A DNA stretch of 64,000 nucleotides from Parvibaculum sp. (GTDB lineage Bacteria > Pseudomonadota > Alphaproteobacteria > Parvibaculales > Parvibaculaceae), in assembly GCF_019635935.1 (NCBI RefSeq), contig NZ_JAHBYN010000001.1, positions 186,001-250,000 of the forward strand, in the 5' to 3' direction. Of the stretch, positions 20,704 through 28,664 are shown in pieces. Each line of letters starts with the position of its first letter. Position 1 is the stretch's first letter. Below the pieces are notes generated by a model, which saw only the letters and a program-made list of their open reading frames with translations, did not search any database and had not been told where the DNA came from. The position numbers and the translations under genes are program-made.

Positions 20704-21810
20704 TCAATGCGAATGCGCGGCGGCGTTCTTGCCCGCCTCGGCCTTGAGGAGGAAGGCATTGCCCGCGACATAGGATGCGCCTGCATCGAGCCCTTCGAGG
20801 ATTTCGATGCGGACGCCGTCGCTCCGGCCGGTCTTCACCGGCGCCCGCTCGAAGGAGCCTTCCTCGCCCGGCACATAGACGAATGCCGCCGCACCGTCAT
20901 GGAGGATCGCCTCGCGCTTCACCGTCACCGGCGCCGCTAAGGGTTCCTGCATCACCGAGGCCGTAACAAAAAGTCCGGGCTGAAGATGGCCCTCCGGGTT
21001 CGCGACCGTCGCGCGGGCGAGTACGCTCTGCGTGTCCTGCGCGGCGATAGGCGACACATAGGAAATCACCGCCTCGACCTCGCCGCCGCCATTCTCCGAT
21101 GGAAAAACGACACGCTGTCCCTCGCGGATGAGGCCGGCATCGTGGCGATGAACCTGAAGATCGAGCCAGACGGTCGAAAGATCGGCGACGACCATCAGCG
21201 GATCGTCCGTTCCCGCGAACTGGCCGGGCACGACATTTCCGAGGATGACGCGCCCGGAAACGGAAGCGATGAGCGGATAGGCGCGCAGGCTCTCGTTGCT
21301 TTCAATGGTCGCCAGAATGTCTCCCCGCTCCACGCGGTCGCCAAGGCGCTTGTTCACACCGATCACGATCCCCGGAAAGCGCGGCACGACATGGACAAGC
21401 CTGTCGAGATCGGGCCTGACGATACCGAAAAGATTGAGCGAGGGGCGGAGCATGCCCGGCCCCGCCTCGGCGATTTCCAGCCGTGCGTTGCCGATCTGCG
21501 CAGGCGTCAGCGTTACATGACCATCTTCATGCTCGTCATGCTCGTCGTCATGGCTGTGCCCGTGGCCGCTCTCGTCATGTCCATCCTCTTCGTCGTGGCC
21601 GTGACCGTCATGGGCGTCCTCGCCATGAGCGTCGTGCTCCTCTTCGCTTTCACTCCCATCACGATGGTCGTGATGTTCCTCCACGGCCTTGTCGCCGCCA
21701 TGGTCATGATCGCGGTCGCCCTGTGCCAGGGCGGGCGATATGGCGAGGGCGACAGCCAGGCCCGAAGCGAGCAACCGGCGCGCCAGGATTTCCGTCTTGA
21801 TCGTTTTCAT
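20704..21810 (-). CDS. czcB: CzcB-type periplasmic adaptor (membrane fusion protein)
   Basis: A 368-aa adaptor linking the RND pump to the outer membrane channel. It has a signal peptide (cleavage near ALAQ, residue 30), then a remarkable His/Asp/Glu-rich segment (about 31-98, with HDHGG, EEHHDHRDG, GHGHDEEDGHDE and GHGHSHDDEHDE) likely to bind Zn/Co/Cd, then the hairpin, lipoyl-like (FPGIVIGVNKRLGDRVERGD, SVSGRVILG) and barrel domains. Its start overlaps the stop of czcC by 4 bases. Confidence 0.92.
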   Translation of the reverse strand: MKTIKTEILARRLLASGLAVALAISPALAQGDRDHDHGGDKAVEEHHDHRDGSESEEEHDAHGEDAHDGHGHDEEDGHDESGHGHSHDDEHDEHEDGHVTLTPAQIGNARLEIAEAGPGMLRPSLNLFGIVRPDLDRLVHVVPRFPGIVIGVNKRLGDRVERGDILATIESNESLRAYPLIASVSGRVILGNVVPGQFAGTDDPLMVVADLSTVWLDLQVHRHDAGLIREGQRVVFPSENGGGEVEAVISYVSPIAAQDTQSVLARATVANPEGHLQPGLFVTASVMQEPLAAPVTVKREAILHDGAAAFVYVPGEEGSFERAPVKTGRSDGVRIEILEGLDAGASYVAGNAFLLKAEAGKNAAAHSH

Positions 21811-23096
21811 TGTGCATCTCCTTCGGCCGCTTCTTCCTTGCCGGAAAGGCCGGTCAGAATTTCGATGGAGGCCAGCGCATTACGGCAGGCGAGAAGGGCC
21901 TCCGTTTCCTGCATCCGGCTGTCGGCGCTGGTCTGCAGCGCATCGAGAAGATCGAGTACGCCAAAACGGCCCGCGAGATAGCCTTCGCGGATTGCGGCGG
22001 ATGTTTTTGCCGATGTGGGGACGACCGATCTGCCAAGCCGCTCCGCTTCACGGCAACGGCTGCTGTAGGTCTGATGCGACTGTTGCAATTCGCGGGCGAG
22101 TTCCACCCTCGTTCGCCGCGCATCGAGATCGGCTTGCACGACGCGGCTCGATGCGGCGTCGATATTGCCCTGATTGCGGTCGAAGACGGAGATAGGAATG
22201 GAGACGGAGAAGAGGAACGCGCTTTCGTCCGTTCCTGCGAAATGGCGGGCGCCTGCGCCCAGCGTCACATCCGGATAGGCATTCGACTTTTCCAGGTCGA
22301 AGGCCGCGCGGCGCACACTCACGGTCTGTTGTCCGCCCAGCACCGCCGGATGGCTGTCGAGCATGGCTTCGAGTTCGTCGAGGCCGGGAAGCGGCGTTGC
22401 CGGAACGGCGAAAGCGCCCTCGGCGCGTAACGGACGATAGGCGCTCTCCGACCAGAGGGCGAGCAGTGTTTGCTGTGCCGTGCGCAACTCGGCCTGTTTC
22501 GTCCCCGCCCTGATCTCGGCGAGATCGAGTGCGAGCAATCCGCGATTGAGATCGGCTTCTGAAGAAGCTCCCCGTTCGAAGCGCTGACGCAGCGCCGGCA
22601 CGAGGCCGCGGACCCGCTCCGCCGCGGCCGAAGTCGTTTCCGCTTCTTGCTGTGCGGCAAGCAATCCGTTGAAGGCATGCGTTACCGCCTCGCGCAGGCG
22701 GCGCTCCACAACATCTCTTTCTGCGGCGGCGACCGCTTCCGAAAGGCGGGAGAGACGCTTCCTGTTTTCGCGCTTGCCGCCCGTTTCGATACGCTGCGTG
22801 AGGCCGAGCGTGACATCCGCCTCCTCCGTGCCGCGATAGAGGCCGGAGCCGAGCACATTCTCGACTTCGAGGCCGAGTTCGGGATTGGGCGGAAGCCCCG
22901 CTTGCCGCGCTTCTGCGGTTCGTTCACCGATTGCCTCGAAAGCGATGCGCGCCTGCGTGTTCTGCGACAGCGCGATGGCGATGGCTTCGTCGAGCGTTAC
23001 CGATGCCGTGTCCGACGCGAACACCGGCATCGCGAGTCCCGCCGACAGAAAAATGCCGGACAGGGCTCTCCGCCAAGGGCGGAATGAACCTTTCAT
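21807..23096 (-). CDS. czcC: CzcC-type outer membrane factor
   Basis: A 429-aa TolC-superfamily protein with a signal peptide (MPVFA region, mature start near residue 28) and two outer-membrane efflux repeats rich in long amphipathic helices (LPPNPELGLEVENVLGSG, LAELRTAQQTLLAL, FRVGVLDLLDALQT-like segment near the end). It provides the exit duct for the CzcCBA pump. First of the three structural genes in transcription order and overlapping czcB. Confidence 0.92.
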   Translation of the reverse strand: MKGSFRPWRRALSGIFLSAGLAMPVFASDTASVTLDEAIAIALSQNTQARIAFEAIGERTAEARQAGLPPNPELGLEVENVLGSGLYRGTEEADVTLGLTQRIETGGKRENRKRLSRLSEAVAAAERDVVERRLREAVTHAFNGLLAAQQEAETTSAAAERVRGLVPALRQRFERGASSEADLNRGLLALDLAEIRAGTKQAELRTAQQTLLALWSESAYRPLRAEGAFAVPATPLPGLDELEAMLDSHPAVLGGQQTVSVRRAAFDLEKSNAYPDVTLGAGARHFAGTDESAFLFSVSIPISVFDRNQGNIDAASSRVVQADLDARRTRVELARELQQSHQTYSSRCREAERLGRSVVPTSAKTSAAIREGYLAGRFGVLDLLDALQTSADSRMQETEALLACRNALASIEILTGLSGKEEAAEGDAQ

Positions 23097-23151
23097 GGAT
23101 CACCTGTAGATAAAAGACATCGGGCGTCCCCGGACGGGAACGCGTTCAGGC

Positions 23152-23469
23152 TCAGGCGATCGCTATTTCTGGAGGGGGACCTTCGGGATAAAGCAGCCGG
23201 CTTGCAGCACTTTCGTCACCGGAAACGGGAACATGGCTCGTCGCGAGCGTCACCAGGAACTCGCTTCGGGGCACAAGCACGACATGCTGGAGAATGTGGC
23301 AGACATCGCAGATCGAGCCGGAAGTGGAATCCGCAGCGCGCTCCGTTCCTGTCGCATGAACGATGGCCTCGTTCGCCTCACCATAGAACGAGTCGGCGGA
23401 TGCGCCAGCGGACAGGCACCCCCACAAAAGGCTGACGACAATGAGCTGGGCGAGGAAACGGGACATCAT
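23152..23469 (-). CDS. Small periplasmic CxxCH protein upstream of czcC (CzcI-like by position)
   Basis: A 105-aa protein with a clear signal peptide (MMSRFLAQLIVVSLLWGCLSAGASA). The mature part holds CDVCH (Cys54, Cys57, His58) with a further His62, which could bind metal or, by motif alone, haem c. In Cupriavidus the czc operon begins with the small periplasmic CzcI, and this gene has the same place, 55 bases before czcC. Sequence similarity to CzcI is not something I can claim, and the function is inferred from context. Confidence 0.6.
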   Translation of the reverse strand: MMSRFLAQLIVVSLLWGCLSAGASADSFYGEANEAIVHATGTERAADSTSGSICDVCHILQHVVLVPRSEFLVTLATSHVPVSGDESAASRLLYPEGPPPEIAIA

Positions 23470-23591
23470 GCGATACTGACCAATTCTCGCGAAATTTCAA
23501 CCCGTTCAGCCGAACGTTGCGAAAAGCCACATATGGAACCCGGGAGCGCGTTATCAACCTGAATGCGTGAAGGACATACCGGTGTGGGAGA

Positions 23592-24002
23592 CTACGAGCC
23601 TGCTGTTGATAGCGACTCGATGATTCTGCAGTCGGCAACTATCCCGCATTCGCACCGATCTATAATCCTGTCGAGTTCACCCTTGAGCGCGATAAGGTCG
23701 CTTATCTTTCTCTCGACCTCGTTTCGACGTTCCCTGGCAACTGCATCGACGGCCGCACAGGACTGGCTGCGGTCGTCGGCGAGCATCAATAGCGTCCTGA
23801 CCTGGTCGAGCGAGAAGCCGAGGTCGCGGGCACGCCTGATGAAGCTCAACCGGTCGAGATGTTCCTGTTCATAGGCACGATAATTGCCGTCGGTGCGCGA
23901 AGGTTCCGGCAAGAGACCGTTCTTCTCATAGAAGCGGATCGTCTCGACTTTGGTGCCCGTCTGCCGCGCCAGATGGCCGATTGTCAGGATTTCCCGGTTC
24001 AT
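23592..24002 (-). CDS. cadR: MerR-family Cd/Zn/Pb-responsive regulator
   Basis: A 136-aa regulator with an N-terminal MerR HTH (LTIGHLARQTGTKVETIRFYEKNGLLPEP), a dimerisation helix, Cys residues at SQSCAAVD and a C-terminal CECGIVADCRIIESL metal loop, the pattern of CadR/ZntR/PbrR regulators. It is divergent from the P1B-2 ATPase gene, and a perfect MerR-type operator lies between them. It probably activates the ATPase gene and its own gene on Cd, Zn or Pb exposure; control of the czc genes is possible but not shown. Confidence 0.88.
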   Translation of the reverse strand: MNREILTIGHLARQTGTKVETIRFYEKNGLLPEPSRTDGNYRAYEQEHLDRLSFIRRARDLGFSLDQVRTLLMLADDRSQSCAAVDAVARERRNEVERKISDLIALKGELDRIIDRCECGIVADCRIIESLSTAGS

Positions 24003-24005
24003 CGC

Positions 24006-24036
24006 TTGACCCTGTAGTTACTACAGGGTCTATCTA
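24006..24036 (+). promoter_or_regulatory. CadR/ZntR-type operator-promoter
   Basis: TTGACC (24,006-24,011) and TATCTA (24,031-24,036) are 19 bp apart. The spacer region contains a perfect dyad ACCCTGTAG-TTA-CTACAGGGT (24,009-24,029), matching known CadR/PbrR/ZntR boxes. It is 32 bases before the ATPase start and begins 4 bases from the regulator start, so one site serves both genes. Confidence 0.9.
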
Positions 24037-24068
24037 GTGCGTCACATCGAGTTTGTCGAGGTGACATC

Positions 24069-26195
24069 ATGGCGGCGACACGCCCCTACAAGCTGTATAT
24101 CGACGGCATGGATTGCGCCGCCTGCGCATTGAAAATCGAAAAGGCGATGTACCACCTGCCCGGCGTGAGCGATGTCGATGTCAGCCATGCAAACGGAACG
24201 CTTGCGCTGCAACTGGATGAGGATCGTACCGCATCGTTCCTCATAGAGGAGAGAGTTCGATCGCTTGGCTACATCCCATTGGCCGGTCATGTGGAGCCGG
24301 AAGCGAGAATACCCCGAAAGCGCGCCAGGGAGCCTTTGTGGAAGGGGCGCAAGAGCCGACTCGTCCTTTTGACCGGCGCCCTCTTCGCACTTGCCTTCGC
24401 GATGGCGCAGATCTTTCCCGAACGGGAACAATGGCTTTATTCGGGCGCCGCGCTTTTAAGCGTCATTCCCTTTGCGAGGCGCGCTGTTGCCGGAGCAATG
24501 TCCGGCTCGCCTTTTACTATCGAGACGCTGATGACGATTGCGGTGCTCGGTGCGGTCGTCATCGGAGAGGCCGAGGAAGCTGCCGTCGTCATTTTCCTGT
24601 TCGCGGTCGGAGAGCTGCTCGAAACCGTCGCGGCCGGCCGGGCGCGAGCGGGCATCAAGGCGCTGATCGACCTCGTGCCGCGCGTGGCGTTTTGCGAGCG
24701 TAACGGCACGGTCGAAAAAGTCGCGGCGGAAGATCTGGTTGTTGGCGATGTCGTCGTAGTGCGGCCCGGCGACCGTGTTCCTTCCGACGGCACGGTGATC
24801 GACGGCATATCGGAGGTCGACGAAGCGCCAGTGACCGGCGAGTCCGTGCAGGCACTCAAGAAAGCAGGTTCGACGGTCTATGCCGGCAGCATCAACGCCA
24901 ATGGCGAGCTGCGTGTCTCGATCGACCGTGTCACGTCCGACAACACGATTACACGCATCATCCACATGGTTGAGAAAGCCCAGGAATCAAAGGCGCCGAC
25001 CGCGCGCCTGATCGACCGCTTCAGCCGGTGGTATACGCCGGGTGCAATGGTTGTGGCGGCTCTGATCGTCATGGTTCCACCACTCGCCTTTGACGGCGAC
25101 TGGATGACGTGGACCTATCGGGGACTTGCCACGCTGCTGATCGCCTGCCCCTGCGCACTCGTCATCTCGACGCCCGCGGCAATCGCCTCGGGCCTTGCCG
25201 CCGGAGCGCGGCGGGGATTGTTGATCAAGGGGGGTGCGGCGCTCGAAACGCTTGGCAAGGTCAGGACCGTTGCTTTCGACAAGACCGGAACGCTGACACG
25301 CGGCTGCCCGCAGGTAACGGATGTCGTGCCGGTCATGGGTAGTGAAGATTCGGTGTTGGCGGTAGCGGCAGCGGTCGAGCGCAACACCAGTCACCCGCTC
25401 GGTCGCGCGATCGTCGAGGTGGCGGTGATGCGCGGGCTGGACATGCCGGCTACCTTCGGCGGCGGCACCGCAACACCTGGCAAGGCAGTGACGGTGCGGC
25501 TAGAAACCGGCTTTGCTTCTGTCGGTTCACCCCGTTATGCTGCGGAGCAGACTGCCATCGCCGCCGAGGTCGCAGAGAAGATCGCGACGCTGGAAAGCGA
25601 GGGCAAGACGGTTGTCGTGCTCCTGTCGGAAAAAGCCGTCGAGGGATTGATTGCACTTCGCGACGAACCGCGTGAAGACGCGATGGAGGGCGTGAAGAGG
25701 CTGACGGAGCGTGGCATCCGTGCCTTGATGCTGACCGGCGACAACCTGCGCACGGCCAACGCCATTGCGGGTCACCTCGGCATGGAGGCGAGTGCCGAGC
25801 TTCTGCCGGACGCCAAGCTCGCCGAAATCAGCCGGCTTAAAGAGGATGGCCCTGTCGTCATGGTGGGAGACGGCATCAATGACGCGCCCGCGCTCGCTGC
25901 GGCCTCGGTCGGCGTTGCCATGGGTGTCGGCACCGATGTCGCGCTGGAGACGGCGGACGCCGCACTCCTGAAAAATCGGGTAACGGGCGTCGCCGATCTC
26001 ATCGACCTGTCGCAGGCGACCCTTGGCAACATCCGGCAGAACATCGCAATCGCGCTGGGATTGAAGGCCGTCTTCCTCGCAACGACTCTTCTCGGCGTCA
26101 CAACGTTGTGGATGGCGATCCTCGCGGATACGGGTGCTACTGTGCTTGTTACAGCCAACGCGCTGCGTCTTCTTGTTCGCGAGCCATCGAAATAG
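24069..26195 (+). CDS. cadA: P1B-2-type Zn/Cd/Pb-exporting ATPase
   Basis: A 708-aa inner-membrane pump. One N-terminal HMA domain carries GMDCAAC (13-19); the transport motif is CPC (360-362, IACPCALVIS), phosphorylation site DKTGT (404-408), then SHPLGRA, MLTGDN and GDGINDAPAL. The last helices contain the Zn-type Lys/Asp environment (ALGLKAVFLATTL, ILADTGATVLVTANALRL) found in ZntA/CadA. Directly controlled by the divergent MerR regulator. Confidence 0.92.
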   Translation: MAATRPYKLYIDGMDCAACALKIEKAMYHLPGVSDVDVSHANGTLALQLDEDRTASFLIEERVRSLGYIPLAGHVEPEARIPRKRAREPLWKGRKSRLVLLTGALFALAFAMAQIFPEREQWLYSGAALLSVIPFARRAVAGAMSGSPFTIETLMTIAVLGAVVIGEAEEAAVVIFLFAVGELLETVAAGRARAGIKALIDLVPRVAFCERNGTVEKVAAEDLVVGDVVVVRPGDRVPSDGTVIDGISEVDEAPVTGESVQALKKAGSTVYAGSINANGELRVSIDRVTSDNTITRIIHMVEKAQESKAPTARLIDRFSRWYTPGAMVVAALIVMVPPLAFDGDWMTWTYRGLATLLIACPCALVISTPAAIASGLAAGARRGLLIKGGAALETLGKVRTVAFDKTGTLTRGCPQVTDVVPVMGSEDSVLAVAAAVERNTSHPLGRAIVEVAVMRGLDMPATFGGGTATPGKAVTVRLETGFASVGSPRYAAEQTAIAAEVAEKIATLESEGKTVVVLLSEKAVEGLIALRDEPREDAMEGVKRLTERGIRALMLTGDNLRTANAIAGHLGMEASAELLPDAKLAEISRLKEDGPVVMVGDGINDAPALAAASVGVAMGVGTDVALETADAALLKNRVTGVADLIDLSQATLGNIRQNIAIALGLKAVFLATTLLGVTTLWMAILADTGATVLVTANALRLLVREPSK

Positions 26196-26264
26196 GTGAG
26201 TTAGGAGCTGTGGAAGCCCAGGCGTCCTGCAAGAGACGACGTGCAACAACAGGAAGACATGAGG

Positions 26265-27404
26265 ATGATACCGGAGGTTGTGCATCCCGATGATGGCCGA
26301 ACGGCGGAGCTTTGGGCGAAGACGTTCGATGTGCTGGTCATCGGTGCCGGGCAGGCGGGCCTCGCCGCGGGGTATCGTCTTGCCGGAACGGGATGCTCCT
26401 TTCTGATTGTAGATCGCCAAGCCCGTATCGGAGACAGCTGGCGCGGACGCTACGATTCACTCACCCTGTTTACGCCACGGGCTTTCAGTATGCTCCCGGG
26501 GCTCTCTCTCGATGGTGCGCCGGATGGCTATCCAACACGCGATGAGTTCGCCGACTATCTTGAGACCTATGCAGATTATTTTGATCTGCCCGTCCTTTCC
26601 GGCAACGGGGTGAAACAACTCCGGTTACGGGCCGGGCGCTTCGAGGCAACGCTCGACGATGGACGGAAAATCGCAGCCAGAGCCGTGATTGTCGCTACGG
26701 GTGCCTTCCAGAAGTCCCGGATTCCGCCGGTTGCCGCCGATTTCGACAACACCGTCAAGCAACTGACACCGGACACCTATCGCAATCCCGGTGATGTTCC
26801 GCGAGGCGCTGTCCTGGTGGCTGGAGACGGAGCGTCGGGGCGCGATATTGCCGCCGAGCTATCGGTGACCCACAATGTCGCGCTTGCAACGGGCCGGAGA
26901 CGCCGGCTGTTTCCCGAACGCATCCTCGGCAAAAGCACATGGTGGTGGTTGAGGATTCTCGGATTGATGAAAGCGAAACCGGGCTCGCTTGCGGGCCGCC
27001 TGATGCGCCGCACCGACCCCTTCCCCGACCGGGGGCGTAGTCTCGACGATTTACGGGTCCTGGGTGTCGCGGTTGTCCCCCGCCTCGTCGGTGCCGATGG
27101 CCGGACCGCATTCTTTGCCGATGGATCGACGCGGGAGTTGAACTGTGTCATCTGGTGTGCCGGCTATCATGGCGACAACGCATGGCTTGATATCCCCGGC
27201 ACGAAGGATCCACACGGCCGCTTCCAGCACGAAGGCGGACGAACCTCCGTCCCCGGTCTTTTTCATCTTGGCTTGCCCTGGCAACGCAACCGTGCCTCTG
27301 CGCTCGTGATGGGAATAGAAGAAGACGCGGCGGAAATCGTCGCATTCGTTCGAGACTATCTGAATGTACCTATGACCCAAACTCAGGTTATTCGACCGGG
27401 TTGA
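26265..27404 (+). CDS. czcO: CzcO-like FAD/NAD(P)-dependent oxidoreductase
   Basis: A 379-aa flavin monooxygenase-like protein. FAD-binding VIGAGQAGLAAGYRL lies near the start, an ATG-like VATGAFQ segment in the middle, and the NAD(P) Rossmann motif VAGDGASGRDIAAEL further on, where GxGxSG appears as GDGASG. Proteins of this family (CzcO) often accompany Czc and arsenic resistance genes; their reaction is unclear. ATG 26,265 has AGGAAG eight bases upstream; GTG 26,241 is an alternative start. It lies 69 bases after cadA and is probably co-transcribed. Confidence 0.78.
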   Translation: MIPEVVHPDDGRTAELWAKTFDVLVIGAGQAGLAAGYRLAGTGCSFLIVDRQARIGDSWRGRYDSLTLFTPRAFSMLPGLSLDGAPDGYPTRDEFADYLETYADYFDLPVLSGNGVKQLRLRAGRFEATLDDGRKIAARAVIVATGAFQKSRIPPVAADFDNTVKQLTPDTYRNPGDVPRGAVLVAGDGASGRDIAAELSVTHNVALATGRRRRLFPERILGKSTWWWLRILGLMKAKPGSLAGRLMRRTDPFPDRGRSLDDLRVLGVAVVPRLVGADGRTAFFADGSTRELNCVIWCAGYHGDNAWLDIPGTKDPHGRFQHEGGRTSVPGLFHLGLPWQRNRASALVMGIEEDAAEIVAFVRDYLNVPMTQTQVIRPG

Positions 27405-27510
27405 GGTGACCTGTTTCTATGTCTTGTGGGTCTTGGGGTGTGGCTTTCCCATAGCAATTGCACGAGCACTCCGAGTCTCTGCGTAAACTTCGGCATCGAT
27501 ACCCGCGCCA

Positions 27511-28119
27511 TCAAATCCCCCTGGCGAGACTGGCGACGGCCTGAGGATCCCGTCCCTCGATCAGCCACTGCCTCGGCGTCATGGGTTCTTCGGATTCGTC
27601 GACGAGATCGGGTTGTTCGCTCTCGAAGAAACCGGCGATCTCGATCGGCAGGGCCGTTTCCCGGATTGCCTTCAGAACGATGGCAAGCCCGGGCAACTCG
27701 CTTTCCCCGGCAAACTGGAATGACGGAATGAGCCACGCGTTCGCTCTTTTGACACCGATCAGCGTCCGCTCAGAGAGGTGCTGGCGCAGCCGGCGGCCGG
27801 AAATACCTAGAACCCTCGCCGCCTGCGCCGGCGACAGCGCTGTTGCGAGGAGAGTGCCCTCGAGAATGGCCGTCCGCACGATCGGACGATAGAACGTCCC
27901 GGAGCGATCGACCGATACACCGACGGATTCGAGAGCTTTCCGTTCGGCATCGGTCAGAGGCTTGTTTTGCTCGCGCCCCGGATCGTATCGCTCCGCTATC
28001 GCCTCTGCGGCATCGGCAAAAGACTCCATCAGAACCCTCCGGATATCCGCGGGAAGCCTGTCCAGCTGCTCAGCCAGTCTGGCAGCGGCCTTTTGTTCGG
28101 TGCTGGATGCCTTTGACAT
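27511..28119 (-). CDS. HTH protein with MbcA/ParS-like C-terminus (possible solitary antitoxin or regulator)
   Basis: A 202-aa protein. Residues about 94-135 (LSPAQAARVLGISGRRLRQHLSERTLIGVK) form an excisionase/MerR-like HTH. The C-terminal end (MTPRQWLIEGRDPQAVASLARG) resembles the toxin-binding tail of Xre/MbcA/ParS antitoxins (tP..WL..G..p..V..LA). No RES-type toxin is next to it. ATG 28,119 has AGGAG eight bases upstream, favouring it over a Met at 28,176. Convergent with the CzcO gene across 106 bases. The role remains uncertain. Confidence 0.5.
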   Translation of the reverse strand: MSKASSTEQKAAARLAEQLDRLPADIRRVLMESFADAAEAIAERYDPGREQNKPLTDAERKALESVGVSVDRSGTFYRPIVRTAILEGTLLATALSPAQAARVLGISGRRLRQHLSERTLIGVKRANAWLIPSFQFAGESELPGLAIVLKAIRETALPIEIAGFFESEQPDLVDESEEPMTPRQWLIEGRDPQAVASLARGI

Positions 28120-28257
28120 GGAAGCGCTCCTGCGGCGCTGGGGAATGACATTGCCGGGTTCTTCATGGCCTGCCATTCGGGTGACGGGATAGCGGCGGCT
28201 TCTGCGCGCTTGCCGTGCCGATTGCTGTTTTACCGGCGTTCTCCGCCTGCTCTGCGC

Positions 28258-28304
28258 TTTAATCTGCGGTTCCGGACATATTTTGTCCGGAACCGCAGAT
28301 TAAA
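28258..28304. repeat. Perfect 47-bp palindrome 2 (right border of the metal cassette)
   Basis: Two perfect 21-base arms (28,258-28,278 and 28,284-28,304) surround TATTT; the right arm begins TGTCCGGAACCGCAGATTAA. It is the intact version of the imperfect palindrome at 13,613-13,657. It lies 12 bases beyond the stop of the minus-strand gene at 28,317, so it could also act as that gene's terminator, though no T-run follows. Confidence 0.85.
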
Positions 28305-28316
28305 TCCCGCCCGGCA

Positions 28317-28664
28317 TCAGGCCTGTATCCATTTCGCCATTGCCGGAGATGGCGATCCGAGCCTGTAGAAGCGGGAGAGAGTTCGGGCCCATCCGAGGTC
28401 GGGGGCGAACACACAGAGGTCCGACGTCATGGCTGTCGTCGCTCCGAGAAGGGGATGACCCGTGACCTTTCCCTGCAGCGCGACCACGCCACGCTGGACG
28501 AATGAATAATCGTCGATGAAGGGAGCGTCCTCGAGGTCTTCGAATGACGGCAGGACGCCGGCTCTCAGCCATTCGAGATCGACGCAGAGCTCTTTCAGCC
28601 GCGCCAGTTCCTCATTCAGGTGGTTCGTTCGCAGAACACCTTCCCGTCCTACATAGATGACCAT
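28317..28664 (-). CDS. Hypothetical protein under a LexA-type box
   Basis: A 115-aa soluble protein that I do not recognise. It begins MVIYVGREGVLRTNHLNEEL, continues with a Leu/acid-rich helix (LARLKELCVDLEWLRAGVLPSFEDLEDAPFIDDY) and ends with a hydrophobic half (ALQGKVTGHPLLGATTAMTSDLCV...). A strong AAGGAGG stands 6 bases before ATG 28,664. A GAAC-N7-GAAC LexA box lies 45 bases upstream, so SOS induction is likely. Confidence 0.6.
   Translation of the reverse strand: MVIYVGREGVLRTNHLNEELARLKELCVDLEWLRAGVLPSFEDLEDAPFIDDYSFVQRGVVALQGKVTGHPLLGATTAMTSDLCVFAPDLGWARTLSRFYRLGSPSPAMAKWIQA

Noticed and set aside
23592-24002. A mercury (MerR) operon
   Set aside because: No merA, merT or merP is present, and the C-terminal Cys pattern and divergent P1B-2 ATPase fit CadR/ZntR/PbrR.
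13613-28304. Palindromes as ends of a RIT (recombinase-in-trio) element
   Set aside because: No tyrosine recombinase genes lie in the region, and I cannot recall end sequences well enough to match them.
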